A DNA stretch of 37,763 bases from Acetobacteraceae bacterium (GTDB taxonomy: Bacteria > Pseudomonadota > Alphaproteobacteria > Acetobacterales > Acetobacteraceae), in contig DAHUXX010000098.1 in assembly GCA_027306955.1 (NCBI GenBank), forward strand, positions 1 through 37,763. Reading direction: 5' to 3'. Numbering within the stretch: position 1 is the stretch's first letter; each line of letters starts with the position of its first letter. Both the position numbers and the translations under genes were made by a program. Below, piece after piece: positions 7,558-16,326 of the stretch. The notes under the pieces were generated by a model. That model did not search any database, was not told the DNA's origin, and saw nothing but the letters and a program-made list of their open reading frames with translations.

Positions 7558-8435
7558 GTCCCGCTACGCCTGCCGATGAAGCGGAACTGCAAGGCCGTGA
7601 GCGCGACGACGCCCACCATCAGCACCACCGACTGCGCCGAGGACGAGCCGAGGTCGAGGTTGACCACACCGTCGTTGTAGACCTTGACCACGAGCGTCTC
7701 GGTCGCCATCGCCGGCCCGCCCTGCGTCATCGCCCAGATGGTGCCGAATGTGTCGAAGGCGGCATAGACGAGATCAACGATGACCAGGAAGAACAGGGTC
7801 GGGGAGAGCAGCGGCAGCACCACGGTGCGGAACCGGAACCAGCCGCGCGCGCCGTCCATCCGCGCCGCCTCGATCACCGCCTTGGGGATAGATTGCAGCC
7901 CGGCGATGACGAAGATGAAATTGTAGCTCACCTGCTTCCAGGCGCTGGCGAGGATCACCATCAGCATCGCCTGGTTGCCATTGAGCGCGTAGTCCCAGTT
8001 GACGCCGTGGCTGGTGAGAAACCGCCCGATGAAGCCGATCTGCGGATTGAGCAGCAGGATCCACAGCACCGCGGAGACCGCTGGGGCGACCGCGTAGGGC
8101 CAGATCATCAGCACGCGGTAGAGGTCGCGCCCGCGCAGTTCCCGGTCGGCGGCAACCGCGAGTATCAGGCCGAGCCCGAGCGAAAGTGCCGTGACCGCGG
8201 CACAGAACTCCACCGTGCGCAGGATCGCCGCGCGGTAGCGCGGGTCGGCGAACAGGTCGTGGAAATTCGCGAGGCCCACGAAAACCACATGCACCCCGAA
8301 CGCGTCGGTGCGCGTCAGGCTCTCCCAGCCGCCGACCAGCGCCGGCCAGTAGAAGAACACGATAGTGAGGACGAGCTGCGGGGCAACGAGCAGCAGCGGC
8401 AGCTTCCACCCTGCGAAGATGGTGCGTCGTTCCAT
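7554..8435 (-). CDS. ugpA: ABC transporter permease, UgpA type
   Basis: A 293-residue inner-membrane permease (MalF/UgpA type). It begins MERRTIFAGWKLPLLLVAPQ, a short cytoplasmic tail and first span, has a periplasmic loop after the first span (FGVHVVFVGLANF), and carries the EAA loop IEAARMDGARGWFRFRTVVL. It pairs with UgpE. I chose the ATG at 8435: the 58 further residues available upstream are arginine- and proline-rich and unlike the family. A 65-bp gap separates it from ugpB. Confidence 0.92.
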   Translation of the reverse strand: MERRTIFAGWKLPLLLVAPQLVLTIVFFYWPALVGGWESLTRTDAFGVHVVFVGLANFHDLFADPRYRAAILRTVEFCAAVTALSLGLGLILAVAADRELRGRDLYRVLMIWPYAVAPAVSAVLWILLLNPQIGFIGRFLTSHGVNWDYALNGNQAMLMVILASAWKQVSYNFIFVIAGLQSIPKAVIEAARMDGARGWFRFRTVVLPLLSPTLFFLVIVDLVYAAFDTFGTIWAMTQGGPAMATETLVVKVYNDGVVNLDLGSSSAQSVVLMVGVVALTALQFRFIGRRSGT

Positions 8436-8500
8436 GCGCGAATGCGTAGGGGGGCCGCGACGGGAGGCACGGGCCGGGGTCGCCCCCGGCCCGCCCGGCC

Positions 8501-9865
8501 TCAGCCGCCGACCGACTTCTGGAACGCGCGCAGGACGGCGTTGCCGCGCGAGACGGTGTCGTCCAGCGCCTGCTTCGCCGTCTTTTTGCCGGCGAAGGCC
8601 TCCTCGCATTCCCCGTAGAGGATGTTGCGGATCTCCGGCAGCCGCCCGAGCCGCATGCCGCGCGTGTATGGCGTCACGGGACTGCGCAGCAGCGACTGGA
8701 TCGGCACGTCGGTGCCGGGGTTCTTCGCGTAATAGCCCTGTTTCTTCGAGAGCTCGTCACCCGCGAAGGTCACCGGCACGTAGCCGCTGTTCTGCGCCCA
8801 CATCGCGTCCTGCTCCGGCAGGGCGAGGAACTGGAAGAACGCGGCCACGGCCTTGTACTCGGCCTCCGTGCGGTGCGGCGCGGTCATCGCCCACAGGCTG
8901 GCACCACCGATGAACGTGTTGTGCGGCGTCTTGGAGACGGCCGGGTCCCATGGCATCAGCGCCTCGGCAAAGGCGAACTTGGCGTTGCGCACGATGTCGC
9001 CGCGCCCGGCCGACGAGCCGAAACCAATCGCGGCGACGCCGGAGTAGAACATCGGGTCAGGCGCGGAATCACGGCCGCCATACTTGAAGGTGCCTTCCTT
9101 GCCCATGTCCATGAAGCGCTGCAGTTGCGCCACATGCGCCGGCGAGTTGCACTCCAGCACCGCGCCGAGCCCGTTGAACCCGTCATCCTCGCTGGCAAAC
9201 GCGATGTCGTGGATGGCGCTGAACTCCTCGAACTGGATCCAGGTGAGCCAGGACGTGGTCAGCACATAGCGCGTCGGCCCGCCCTTGGCGTTCATGGGGT
9301 CCGCCCATTTCGCCTTCAGAACCTTCGCGGCGGCAACCACCTCGGGCCAGGTCTGCGGCGGCTTCTCCGCGTCGAGCCCGGCCATCTTGAAGGCGTCCTT
9401 GTTGTACCACATCACCGCCGTCGAGGAGTTGAACGGCATCGAGGCGAGCCGCCCGTCCGGCAGCGAGTAGTAGCCGCGCACCGCGGGGATGTAGGTGGAG
9501 GGCTTGATGTCCGCCCCGGTCTCCTTCGCGAGTTCCCAGATCTGCTTCACCGCCGGGCCCGCCGACAGCATCGTGCCGGTGCCGACATCGAACACCTGCG
9601 CCACGTTCGGCGCCTTGCCGGCGCGCCAGGCGGCGATCGAGGCGTTCAGCGTGTCCGGGTAGCTGCCCTTGAACACGGAGGTCAGCACGATGTCCTTGTG
9701 CGCCGCGTTGAACTGCTTGGTGATACGGTTGACCTGGTCGCCCAGCGCGCCGGACATCGAATGCCACCACGTGATGTGGACCGGCTCGGCGGCCAGCACC
9801 TTCACGACCGGCGCGGCGACGACCGGGGCCGCGGCGGCACCGGCAAGAAGCGTTCTGCGTTTCAT
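8501..9865 (-). CDS. ugpB: sn-glycerol-3-phosphate-type ABC substrate-binding protein
   Basis: A 454-residue periplasmic binding protein of the UgpB type (solute-binding family 1). The N-terminus MKRRTLLAGAAAAPVVAAP has twin arginines and a hydrophobic core ending near VLAAE, so export through Tat is likely. The mature part opens with VHITWWHSMSGALGDQVN and carries NSSTAVMWYNKDAF, as in UgpB. The family delivers sn-glycerol-3-phosphate or glycerophosphodiesters to UgpAE for use as carbon and phosphate source. The ATG at 9865 was chosen because the signal peptide starts there and GAGGGA lies upstream. A Pho box 62 bp upstream supports control by phosphate starvation. The exact ligand was not tested residue by residue. 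Confidence 0.92.
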   Translation of the reverse strand: MKRRTLLAGAAAAPVVAAPVVKVLAAEPVHITWWHSMSGALGDQVNRITKQFNAAHKDIVLTSVFKGSYPDTLNASIAAWRAGKAPNVAQVFDVGTGTMLSAGPAVKQIWELAKETGADIKPSTYIPAVRGYYSLPDGRLASMPFNSSTAVMWYNKDAFKMAGLDAEKPPQTWPEVVAAAKVLKAKWADPMNAKGGPTRYVLTTSWLTWIQFEEFSAIHDIAFASEDDGFNGLGAVLECNSPAHVAQLQRFMDMGKEGTFKYGGRDSAPDPMFYSGVAAIGFGSSAGRGDIVRNAKFAFAEALMPWDPAVSKTPHNTFIGGASLWAMTAPHRTEAEYKAVAAFFQFLALPEQDAMWAQNSGYVPVTFAGDELSKKQGYYAKNPGTDVPIQSLLRSPVTPYTRGMRLGRLPEIRNILYGECEEAFAGKKTAKQALDDTVSRGNAVLRAFQKSVGG

Positions 9866-9927
9866 TCCCAGAATTCCCTCGCTGTTGGGATAACGGTTGG
9901 GGCGTAGTGACCGCCCGTTTCGGACGT

Positions 9928-9945
9928 GTGACACTTATATGACAG
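9928..9945 (-). promoter_or_regulatory. Pho box upstream of ugpB
   Basis: Read on the minus strand, the sequence is CTGTCATATAAGTGTCAC. Against the classical PhoB consensus (two CTGTCAY-type repeats separated by an AT-rich tetranucleotide) only one of 18 positions differs, the first base of the second repeat. It lies 62 bp upstream of the ugpB start and in the same orientation, so PhoB would activate the whole ugpBAEC operon under phosphate limitation. The divergent apt gene starts 77 bp away on the other side. Confidence 0.85.
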
Positions 9946-10021
9946 AGCGGTGAAGGTCGAGAGCGCTTGCCGCCCTCCGGCGTGGGAAGCTAGAGGAATT
10001 CCGTCATCTCGCGAGCGCAGC

Positions 10022-10537
10022 ATGGACCTCAAGGACCACATCCGCGGCATCCCGGACTTCCCCAAGCCCGGCATCCTCTTCTACGACATCTCCACCCTGC
10101 TGCGGCACGCCGATGCCTGGCAGGTGGCGATGGGCCGCATGGCCCGCGTCGTCGCCGCCTGGCAGCCGGACCTCATCGCCGGCATCGAGTCGCGCGGCTT
10201 TCTCATTTCGGCCCCGCTCGCGCTCAAGCTCGGCTGCGGCTTCATCATGCTGCGCAAGCGCGCCAAGCTGCCGGGGGTCACCATCGGGCTCGACTACGCG
10301 CTGGAATACGGCTCGGACCGCATCGAGATCCAGGAGGACGCGATCCGCCCCGGCCACCGCGTCGTGATCGTGGACGACCTGCTGGCCACCGGGGGCACCA
10401 TGGCGGCCGGCATCGCGCTGTTGCGCCGCGTGGGCGCCATCGTGCCGGGGGCGGCGGGGCTGATCGAGCTGACCTTCCTCAACGGCCGCAAGAAGCTGGA
10501 CGTCCCCTTCGAGGCGCTCGTCGCGTATGACGAGTAA
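10022..10537 (+). CDS. apt: Adenine phosphoribosyltransferase
   Basis: A 171-residue cytoplasmic purine-salvage enzyme that makes AMP and pyrophosphate from adenine and PRPP. The N-terminus MDLKDHIRGIPDFPKPGILFYD is characteristic, GIESRGFL (54-61) is present, and the PRPP-binding loop VVIVDDLLATGGT covers 114-126. Length is typical of the family. I chose the ATG at 10022 over an upstream start at 9950 because the family begins exactly here. It diverges from ugpB. Confidence 0.95.
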   Translation: MDLKDHIRGIPDFPKPGILFYDISTLLRHADAWQVAMGRMARVVAAWQPDLIAGIESRGFLISAPLALKLGCGFIMLRKRAKLPGVTIGLDYALEYGSDRIEIQEDAIRPGHRVVIVDDLLATGGTMAAGIALLRRVGAIVPGAAGLIELTFLNGRKKLDVPFEALVAYDE

Positions 10538-10549
10538 CGCCGCAGCTCA

Positions 10550-10571
10550 CCGCTAACCCGCCGCTAACCCG
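10550..10571. repeat. Two tandem 11-mers between apt and glycosyltransferase
   Basis: CCGCTAACCCG occurs twice in immediate succession, followed by a GCC-rich run up to the glycosyltransferase start. No function is evident. It could be a slippage product. Confidence 0.5.
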
Positions 10572-10590
10572 CCGCCGCCATGCTCGGCGC

Positions 10591-11553
10591 ATGCGGCGCC
10601 TCCTCCTCGCGGACCGGGTCAAGGGACGGGCGGACAGCTTCCTCGCCCCCCTGATCCCGGCGCTGGAACGCGACTGGGAGGTGCGGTTCGTCTCCCTGCC
10701 GCCCGGCCCGGAACTCGCCGACGCCATCGCATGGTGCGACGTGCTGTGGCTGGAATGGTGCTGGGACCATGCCGTCTGGGTGACGCGGGAGGGCATCGCC
10801 GCCGGCCGGCCCACCATCCTGCGCCTGCATTCCGTCGAGGCGCTCAACACGGACTACCCGACCCGGATCGACTGGTCGCGTGTCGACCGCCTCGTCACCG
10901 TGGGCGAGGACATCGCGGCGCTGATCCGCCCCGGCGTGCCCGTCGCCCCGGCCGTCATTCCCAACGGCGTCGACCTCGCCCGCTTCCGCCCGGGGATGCC
11001 CGACCCGGCGCAGGTCGCCTGGATCGGCCATATCGAGCCGAAAAAGAACCCGATGCTGCTGCTGCAGATCGCGGCACGGCTGCGCGGGACGCACGAATTC
11101 CACGTCGCCGGCCCGTTCACCGACCTGCGCACCCGCCGCTACGTGCTGCACCTCGCGGCATCGCTCGGCCTCGGCGACACCCTGCGCCTGCATGGCCCCG
11201 TGGCAGACATGCCAGGCTTCCTCGCCGACAAGGGCGTGATCCTCTCGACATCGATGTACGAGAGCTTCGGCCTCAACATCGCGGAGGGCATGAGCTGCGG
11301 ACTGGCGCCCGTGGTGCACGACTTCCCCGGCGCGGACCGACTCTGGCCACCGGAAGCATTGTTCGCCAGCGTGGACGAGGCAGTGGCGCTGATCCGCGCG
11401 GCATCGCCAGGGCAGCACTGGCGCGATTGGGTTGGCCGGTACGGCCTGGATCGGCAGGCTGACGCTACCCGGGCACTGCTCGCGGGGCTCCGCCCCGCGC
11501 CCCGCCAGGGACCTCGGTCCCTGGACCCTATTTCTTCGGCAAGTCCAGTCTGA
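10591..11553 (+). CDS. GT4-type glycosyltransferase
   Basis: A 320-residue cytoplasmic retaining glycosyltransferase of the GT-B fold. The N-terminal acceptor domain is short. The C-terminal nucleotide-sugar domain has VAWIGHIEPKKNPMLLLQIA and the E-x7-E motif in ESFGLNIAEGMSCGLAPVV (about residues 224-232), the classic GT4 signature. Donor and acceptor cannot be told. No polysaccharide cluster surrounds it. The last ~24 residues (from about LLAGLRPAP) are read from a GC-rich hairpin repeat, so the true functional C-terminus is probably earlier. The frame overlaps the convergent aspS by 26 bp. No clear Shine-Dalgarno precedes the ATG at 10591. Confidence 0.8.
   Translation: MRRLLLADRVKGRADSFLAPLIPALERDWEVRFVSLPPGPELADAIAWCDVLWLEWCWDHAVWVTREGIAAGRPTILRLHSVEALNTDYPTRIDWSRVDRLVTVGEDIAALIRPGVPVAPAVIPNGVDLARFRPGMPDPAQVAWIGHIEPKKNPMLLLQIAARLRGTHEFHVAGPFTDLRTRRYVLHLAASLGLGDTLRLHGPVADMPGFLADKGVILSTSMYESFGLNIAEGMSCGLAPVVHDFPGADRLWPPEALFASVDEAVALIRAASPGQHWRDWVGRYGLDRQADATRALLAGLRPAPRQGPRSLDPISSASPV
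11482..11524. repeat. Double hairpin element between convergent genes
   Basis: Two adjacent stem-loops: GCGGGGC-TCC-GCCCCGC at 11482-11498 and CCAGGGACC-TC-GGTCCCTGG at 11505-11524. They fall inside the last codons of the glycosyltransferase and directly before the aspS stop. Elements of this form (GGGGCTCCGCCCC followed by a CAGGGAC/GTCCCTG stem) recur at gene ends in Acetobacteraceae, as I recall. A terminator or mRNA-stabilising role on both strands is plausible, though there is no U-tract. Confidence 0.65.
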
Positions 11554-13303
11554 GCGAAAGTTCGCGCAGGCGCGCGGGGGGCACTTCCGCCGGCGCGCCC
11601 ATCATCAGGTCCTCGCCCTGCTGGTTGAGCGGGAACAGGATCACCTCGCGGATATTCGGCTCGTCCGCCAGCAGCATCACGATGCGGTCGATCCCCGGGG
11701 CCGAACCGCCGTGCGGCGGCGCGCCGTAGCGGAACGCGTTCAGCATGCCGCCGAACCGCGCCTCCACATCCGCCGCGGTGTAGCCCGCGATCTCGAACGC
11801 CCGGATCATGATGTCCGGCCGGTGGTTGCGGATGGCGCCGGATGACAGTTCGATACCGTTACAAACGATGTCGTATTGATACGCCTTGATCGAGAGCGGG
11901 TCCTGCATCTCCAGCGCCTCGAGCCCACCCTGCGGCATCGAGAACGGGTTGTGGCTGAAGTCGACCCTCCCGGTCTCCTCGTTGATCTCATACATCGGGA
12001 AGTCGGTGATCCAGCAGAAACGGAATGCATCCGGCTCGATCAGGCCGAGATCCTCGCCAAGCTTCGTGCGCACCTTGCCGGCGAACTTCGCCGTCTCATC
12101 CCCTTTGCCCGCGGCGAAGAAAACCGAATCCCCGGGCTTGAGGCCGCACGCCACCCGGATCGCCTCCGCCCGCCCAGCCTCGAGGTTGCGCGCGATCGGC
12201 CCCTTCGGACCCTCCGCCTCGAACTGGATGTAGCCGAGCCCGCCGGCCCCTTCCTCACGCGCCCACTCGTTGAGCTTGTCGAAGAAGCTGCGGGGATTGG
12301 CCGCCGTCCCCGGCGCCGGGATCGCGCGCACGATGCCGCCGGAGGCCGCGATCTTCGCGAACAGCCCGAAGCCCGAGCCCGCGAAATGCTCCGTCACATC
12401 CGTGATCGTGAGCGGGTTGCGCAGGTCCGGCTTGTCGGAGCCATAGGTCAGCAGCGCCTGCGCATACGGAATGCGCGGGAACCGCCCCTGCGTGACCGCC
12501 CGGCCGTTGGCGAACTCCTCGAACACGCCCGCGATCACCGGCTCGATCGTTTCGAACACGTCCTCCTGCGTCACGAAGCTCATTTCGAAGTCGAGCTGGT
12601 AGAACTCGCCGGGGGAGCGGTCCGCCCGGCTCGCCTCGTCGCGGAAGCAGGGCGCGATCTGGAAGTAGCGGTCGAAGCCCGCGACCATCGCGAGCTGCTT
12701 GAACTGCTGGGGCGCCTGCGGCAGCGCATAGAACTTGCCCGGGTGCAGCCGTGCCGGCACCAGGAAGTCGCGCGCGCCCTCCGGCGAGGAGGCGGTCAGG
12801 ATCGGCGTCTGGAACTCGGTGAACCCGGCCTCGATCATCCGCCGGCGGATCGAGGCGATCACCTGCGCGCGCAGCATGATGTTGCGGTGCACCCGCTCGC
12901 GCCGAAGGTCGATGAAGCGGTACTTGAGCCGGATCTCGTCCGGGAAACGTTCCTCACCCGCCACCTGCATCGGCAGCACCTCGGCGGCGGACTGTACCTC
13001 GAGCGCCTCGGCGCGCAGCTCCACCTCGCCGGTGGGCAGCTTCGGGTTCACCGTGCCCTCGGCGCGCGCCACCACGGTGCCGGTGACAGTGATGACGCTC
13101 TCCACGCGCACCTGCTCGGCGGCGGCGAAGGCCGGGGTGCCCGCGGCAAACACGCATTGCGTGATGCCGTAATGGTCGCGCAGGTCGATGAACAGCAGCC
13201 CGCCGTGGTCGCGCCTGGCGTGCACCCAGCCTGAAAGCCGGGCCGGCTTGCCGGCGTCGGACGCGCGCAGCGCGGCGCAGGTATGGGTGCGATAGGCGTG
13301 CAT
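11528..13303 (-). CDS. aspS: Aspartyl-tRNA synthetase, probably non-discriminating (Asp/Asn)
   Basis: A 591-residue class IIb synthetase that charges tRNA-Asp. Order: N-terminal OB-fold anticodon domain (LSGWVHARRDHGGLLFIDLRD), catalytic core with motif 2 around FRDEASRADRSPGEFYQLD, the bacterial GAD insertion in the middle, and motif 3 GSAPGIDRIVML near the C-terminus. H33 within RRDHGG corresponds to the position that marks non-discriminating bacterial enzymes, which also charge tRNA-Asn for repair by GatCAB. That fits an alphaproteobacterium without AsnRS, but no gat genes are in the window. Length is typical. The ATG at 13303 has only a weak ribosome site. It diverges from rnd. Confidence 0.95.
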   Translation of the reverse strand: MHAYRTHTCAALRASDAGKPARLSGWVHARRDHGGLLFIDLRDHYGITQCVFAAGTPAFAAAEQVRVESVITVTGTVVARAEGTVNPKLPTGEVELRAEALEVQSAAEVLPMQVAGEERFPDEIRLKYRFIDLRRERVHRNIMLRAQVIASIRRRMIEAGFTEFQTPILTASSPEGARDFLVPARLHPGKFYALPQAPQQFKQLAMVAGFDRYFQIAPCFRDEASRADRSPGEFYQLDFEMSFVTQEDVFETIEPVIAGVFEEFANGRAVTQGRFPRIPYAQALLTYGSDKPDLRNPLTITDVTEHFAGSGFGLFAKIAASGGIVRAIPAPGTAANPRSFFDKLNEWAREEGAGGLGYIQFEAEGPKGPIARNLEAGRAEAIRVACGLKPGDSVFFAAGKGDETAKFAGKVRTKLGEDLGLIEPDAFRFCWITDFPMYEINEETGRVDFSHNPFSMPQGGLEALEMQDPLSIKAYQYDIVCNGIELSSGAIRNHRPDIMIRAFEIAGYTAADVEARFGGMLNAFRYGAPPHGGSAPGIDRIVMLLADEPNIREVILFPLNQQGEDLMMGAPAEVPPARLRELSLRLDLPKK

Positions 13304-13413
13304 GGCTGGTTCTCGGCTGGTTCTGGGCTGAAGCGGGCGGCAAACAAGCCGCCGCCCCCCCGACTGTCAAGGCGAAGGGTGTCAAGCTTACGGGTCACGG
13401 TGTAGGGAGGGGC

Positions 13414-14592
13414 ATGCCCAGGCAAGATCGCCCTACCTTCCCGGCCCCCGTCCTCATCACCGACACCGCCAGCCTCGCCGCCCTGTGCGAACGCCTCGTC
13501 CGCGAGACCGTGGTGACCGTGGACACGGAATTCATGCGCGAGCGGACCTATTGGCCGGAACTCTGCGTGGTGCAGCTTGGCGGGGCGGCCGAGACCGCGG
13601 TGGTGGACGCGCTGGCGCCGGGCCTGGACCTCGCGCCCCTTGGCGCGCTGCTCGCCAATCCCGCCGTCACCAAGGTGTTCCACGCCGCTCGCCAGGATAT
13701 CGAGATCTTCGTGCTCAAGTTCAGCGCCGTGCCGACGCCGCTGGTCGACACCCAGGTCGCCGCCATGGTGGCGGGCTTCGGTGACCAGGTCGGGTACGAC
13801 ACGCTCGTCGCCTCGCTCACCGGCGGGCATATCGACAAGTCGCATCGCTTCAGCGACTGGTCGGCGCGCCCGCTCTCGCAGGCGCAGATCGCCTATGCGG
13901 CCGCGGATGTGACGCACCTGCGACTGGTCTACGAGAAGCTGATGGCGCGCCTGTCGCGCGACGGGCGCATCGAATGGGTGGCGGAGGAAATGGCGAGCCT
14001 GGCCGACCCCGCGACCTACCGCGTCGACCCGGAACGGATGTGGGAGCGGCTGCGCGCGCGCAGCAACAACCGGCGGATGCTGGGCATGCTGCGCGCCATC
14101 GCCGCCTGGCGCGAGCGCGAGGCGCAGCGCGCCAACATCCCGCGCGGGCGCATGCTGAAGGACGAGTCGCTGCTGGAGCTCGCGGCCAGCGCGCCCACCG
14201 ACGCCATCGGCCTCGCCCGCGTGCGAGGCATCTCCAAGGGTTTCGCGGAGGGCAAGCAGGGCGCCTCGCTCCTCGCCGCGATGGACGAGGCGCGCGCCCT
14301 GCCGGAAAGCGAGCTGCCCAGCCCGCCCGCCGACAGGCACGGCCCGCGCGCCTCGCCCGCGCTCGTCGCCCTGCTCAAGGTGCTGCTCGCCGCGAGCTGC
14401 GAGGCGCATGACGTCGCGCCGCGGCTCGTCGCCTCCTCCGACGATCTCGATCGCATCGCCGTGGGCGAGCCCGATGTCCCGGCGCTTGCCGGCTGGCGGC
14501 AGCGCGTCTTCGGCGAGCAGGCAATCGCCTTGCGGGATGGCAAGCTCGCCCTCGGCGTCGCCGGCAAGCGGATCAAGACGATTCCGCTGTGA
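13414..14592 (+). CDS. rnd: Ribonuclease D
   Basis: A 392-residue 3'-5' exoribonuclease for maturation of tRNA and other small RNA 3' ends. The DEDDy exonuclease domain shows D37 and E39 (VDTEF), D95 (HAARQDIEIF) and Y161/D165 (YAAADVTHL). An HRDC domain follows (around NNRRMLGMLRAIAAWREREA) and a second HRDC-like helical region lies near the C-terminus. The ATG at 13414 is preceded by AGGGAGGGG. The gene ends with no base to spare before the convergent oxygenase gene. Confidence 0.94.
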   Translation: MPRQDRPTFPAPVLITDTASLAALCERLVRETVVTVDTEFMRERTYWPELCVVQLGGAAETAVVDALAPGLDLAPLGALLANPAVTKVFHAARQDIEIFVLKFSAVPTPLVDTQVAAMVAGFGDQVGYDTLVASLTGGHIDKSHRFSDWSARPLSQAQIAYAAADVTHLRLVYEKLMARLSRDGRIEWVAEEMASLADPATYRVDPERMWERLRARSNNRRMLGMLRAIAAWREREAQRANIPRGRMLKDESLLELAASAPTDAIGLARVRGISKGFAEGKQGASLLAAMDEARALPESELPSPPADRHGPRASPALVALLKVLLAASCEAHDVAPRLVASSDDLDRIAVGEPDVPALAGWRQRVFGEQAIALRDGKLALGVAGKRIKTIPL

Positions 14593-15291
14593 TCATGCCG
14601 CGTCGTGCAGAATGACGCCGAACGTCATTCGTGTCCCGGAACGGATGCGGCTCACGCCGTGGCGCAGCGCCACGCGGTAGGTCCCGCGCGTGCCCCCCAC
14701 CGGTCGCTCGCGGGTCGCGAACACCACCGCGTCCCCCTGCCCCAGCGCCACCACCTCGGCGCGAGACTGCATCCGCGGCCGCTGCTCCGTCAGCACGAAC
14801 TCGCCGCCAGCAAAATCCTCGCCCGGCCGGCTGAGCAGGATCGCCGCCTGCAGCGGAAACACCACTTCGCCGTAGATGTCCTGGTGCAGCGCGTTCCAGT
14901 CGCCCTCGCCGTAGCGCAGCAACAGCGGCGTGGGTCGCGTCTGTCCCGCGGCGGCGCAACGCGCGAGGAATTCCGCGTGCTCCGCTGGTAGGGCCTCGCC
15001 GCCAAGTGCCTGGCGCCATCGGTTCGCAACCGGCACAAGCCGCGTGTAGAGCAAAGCGCGCATCGCAACCAGCCAGGCCGGCAGCGGATCAGCGAAATAC
15101 TTGTACTCGCCACTGCCGAACCCGTGCCGCCCCATGACGATGCGGCTGCGGAACAGTGACTCGTGCCCGTAGAGTGCCGCGACCTCGGCGCAGGCCTCCG
15201 CCGTCAGCATGCCGGCGACCCGCGCGCAGCCCTGCGCGTCCAGCGTCTCGCCGATCCCTGACCAGTCGCCGTCCGGCACGATGCATGTCAT
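14593..15291 (-). CDS. 2-oxoglutarate/Fe(II)-dependent oxygenase
   Basis: A 232-residue jelly-roll oxygenase. The facial triad is visible as H136-x-D138 in NALHQDIYGE and H211 in RHGVSRI, with R221 as the likely 2-oxoglutarate salt bridge. The nearest relatives are bacterial 2OG-Fe(II) proteins of the prolyl-4-hydroxylase-like group; the substrate is unknown (protein side chain or small molecule). It lies 52 bp upstream of nothing on its own strand but 52 bp after ppk2, so it may be read from the polyphosphate run. Its stop codon abuts that of the convergent rnd. Confidence 0.82.
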   Translation of the reverse strand: MTCIVPDGDWSGIGETLDAQGCARVAGMLTAEACAEVAALYGHESLFRSRIVMGRHGFGSGEYKYFADPLPAWLVAMRALLYTRLVPVANRWRQALGGEALPAEHAEFLARCAAAGQTRPTPLLLRYGEGDWNALHQDIYGEVVFPLQAAILLSRPGEDFAGGEFVLTEQRPRMQSRAEVVALGQGDAVVFATRERPVGGTRGTYRVALRHGVSRIRSGTRMTFGVILHDAA

Positions 15292-15343
15292 GCCCGGACC
15301 CTATACCGGCCGCGTATCGCGCACCCTCCGTCGCTTGCGCCGG

Positions 15344-16264
15344 CTAATAGATCGCCGGCACGAATTTCTGCTTGCTGAATTTCGACCGCCTGTAGCCCTG
15401 GTCGCTCTGCCGCGGCGGCAGGTCGATCTCCACCGGCACCATGTCGTGGTACGGCACCTGGCTCAGCAGATGCGCGATGCAGTTGAGCCGTGCGCGCTTC
15501 TTGTCGTCGGCATCCACCACATTCCACGGACTTGTCCTGGTGTCCGTCGCCGCGAACATCGCGTCCTTGGCGCGGGAATAATCCACCCACCGCCGCCGCG
15601 CCTCGAGGTCCATCGCCGAGAGCTTCCAGCGCTTGACCGGGTTGCGCATGCGCGCCTGGAACCGCTGCTCCTGCTCCTCGTCGCTCACCGAGAACCAGTA
15701 TTTCACCAGCACCATGCCGGAGCGGATCAGCATCTCCTCGAATTGCGGGCTGGCGCGAAGGAAGTCCTCGTATTCCTCCTGCGTGCAGAACCCCATCACG
15801 TGCTCCACGCCGGCGCGGTTGTACCAGGAGCGGTCGAACAGCACGATCTCGCCGGCCGCCGGCAACTGCGCCACGTAGCGCTGGAAGTACCATTGGCTGC
15901 GCTCGCGGTCGGTCGGCGTGCCAAGCGCCACGATGCGGCAGTAGCGCGGATTGAGGCTCTGCGCGATGCGCGTGATGACGCCGCCCTTGCCCGCGGCATC
16001 GCGCCCCTCGAACAGCACGCAGACGCGCAGGCCCTTGCGCCGCACCCATTCCTGCAGCTTGAGCAGCTCGAACTGCAGCTTCGCCAGTTCCTCGACGTAG
16101 TGGTAGTCCTTCGGCGGCTTGGCGAGCTGGGAGCGCCGGCCCAGCTCCCAGTACTGCTCGAGCTGCGCGGACTCGCCAACGCGCTCGGCGATTTCGCCGC
16201 CGTTGCCCGCGCCGCCGTTGTCGTCCTTGCCGTTCTTGCGGGCCTTACCGTCCTTCTTGCCCAT
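15344..16264 (-). CDS. ppk2: Polyphosphate kinase 2
   Basis: A 306-residue PPK2-family kinase that transfers phosphate between polyphosphate and nucleoside diphosphates (or monophosphates). Walker A is GRDAAGKGG (87-95), Walker B/lid is VLFDRSWYNRAG (141-152), and the single-domain length is that of the short class I type. The N-terminus is a lysine- and glycine-rich tail (MGKKDGKARKNGKDDNGG), probably disordered. The ATG at 16264 was preferred over 16297 because GGGAGG lies 7 nt upstream. It follows ppx by 62 bp on the same strand, so it may be co-expressed with ppk1 and ppx. Nucleotide preference (GTP or ATP) cannot be read here. Confidence 0.92.
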   Translation of the reverse strand: MGKKDGKARKNGKDDNGGAGNGGEIAERVGESAQLEQYWELGRRSQLAKPPKDYHYVEELAKLQFELLKLQEWVRRKGLRVCVLFEGRDAAGKGGVITRIAQSLNPRYCRIVALGTPTDRERSQWYFQRYVAQLPAAGEIVLFDRSWYNRAGVEHVMGFCTQEEYEDFLRASPQFEEMLIRSGMVLVKYWFSVSDEEQEQRFQARMRNPVKRWKLSAMDLEARRRWVDYSRAKDAMFAATDTRTSPWNVVDADDKKRARLNCIAHLLSQVPYHDMVPVEIDLPPRQSDQGYRRSKFSKQKFVPAIY

Positions 16265-16326
16265 CCAACGCCTCCCGGTTCGGCGGAAGCGTAGCATCCG
16301 GCCCGGCTCGCGTCAGGCGTCTCGTG

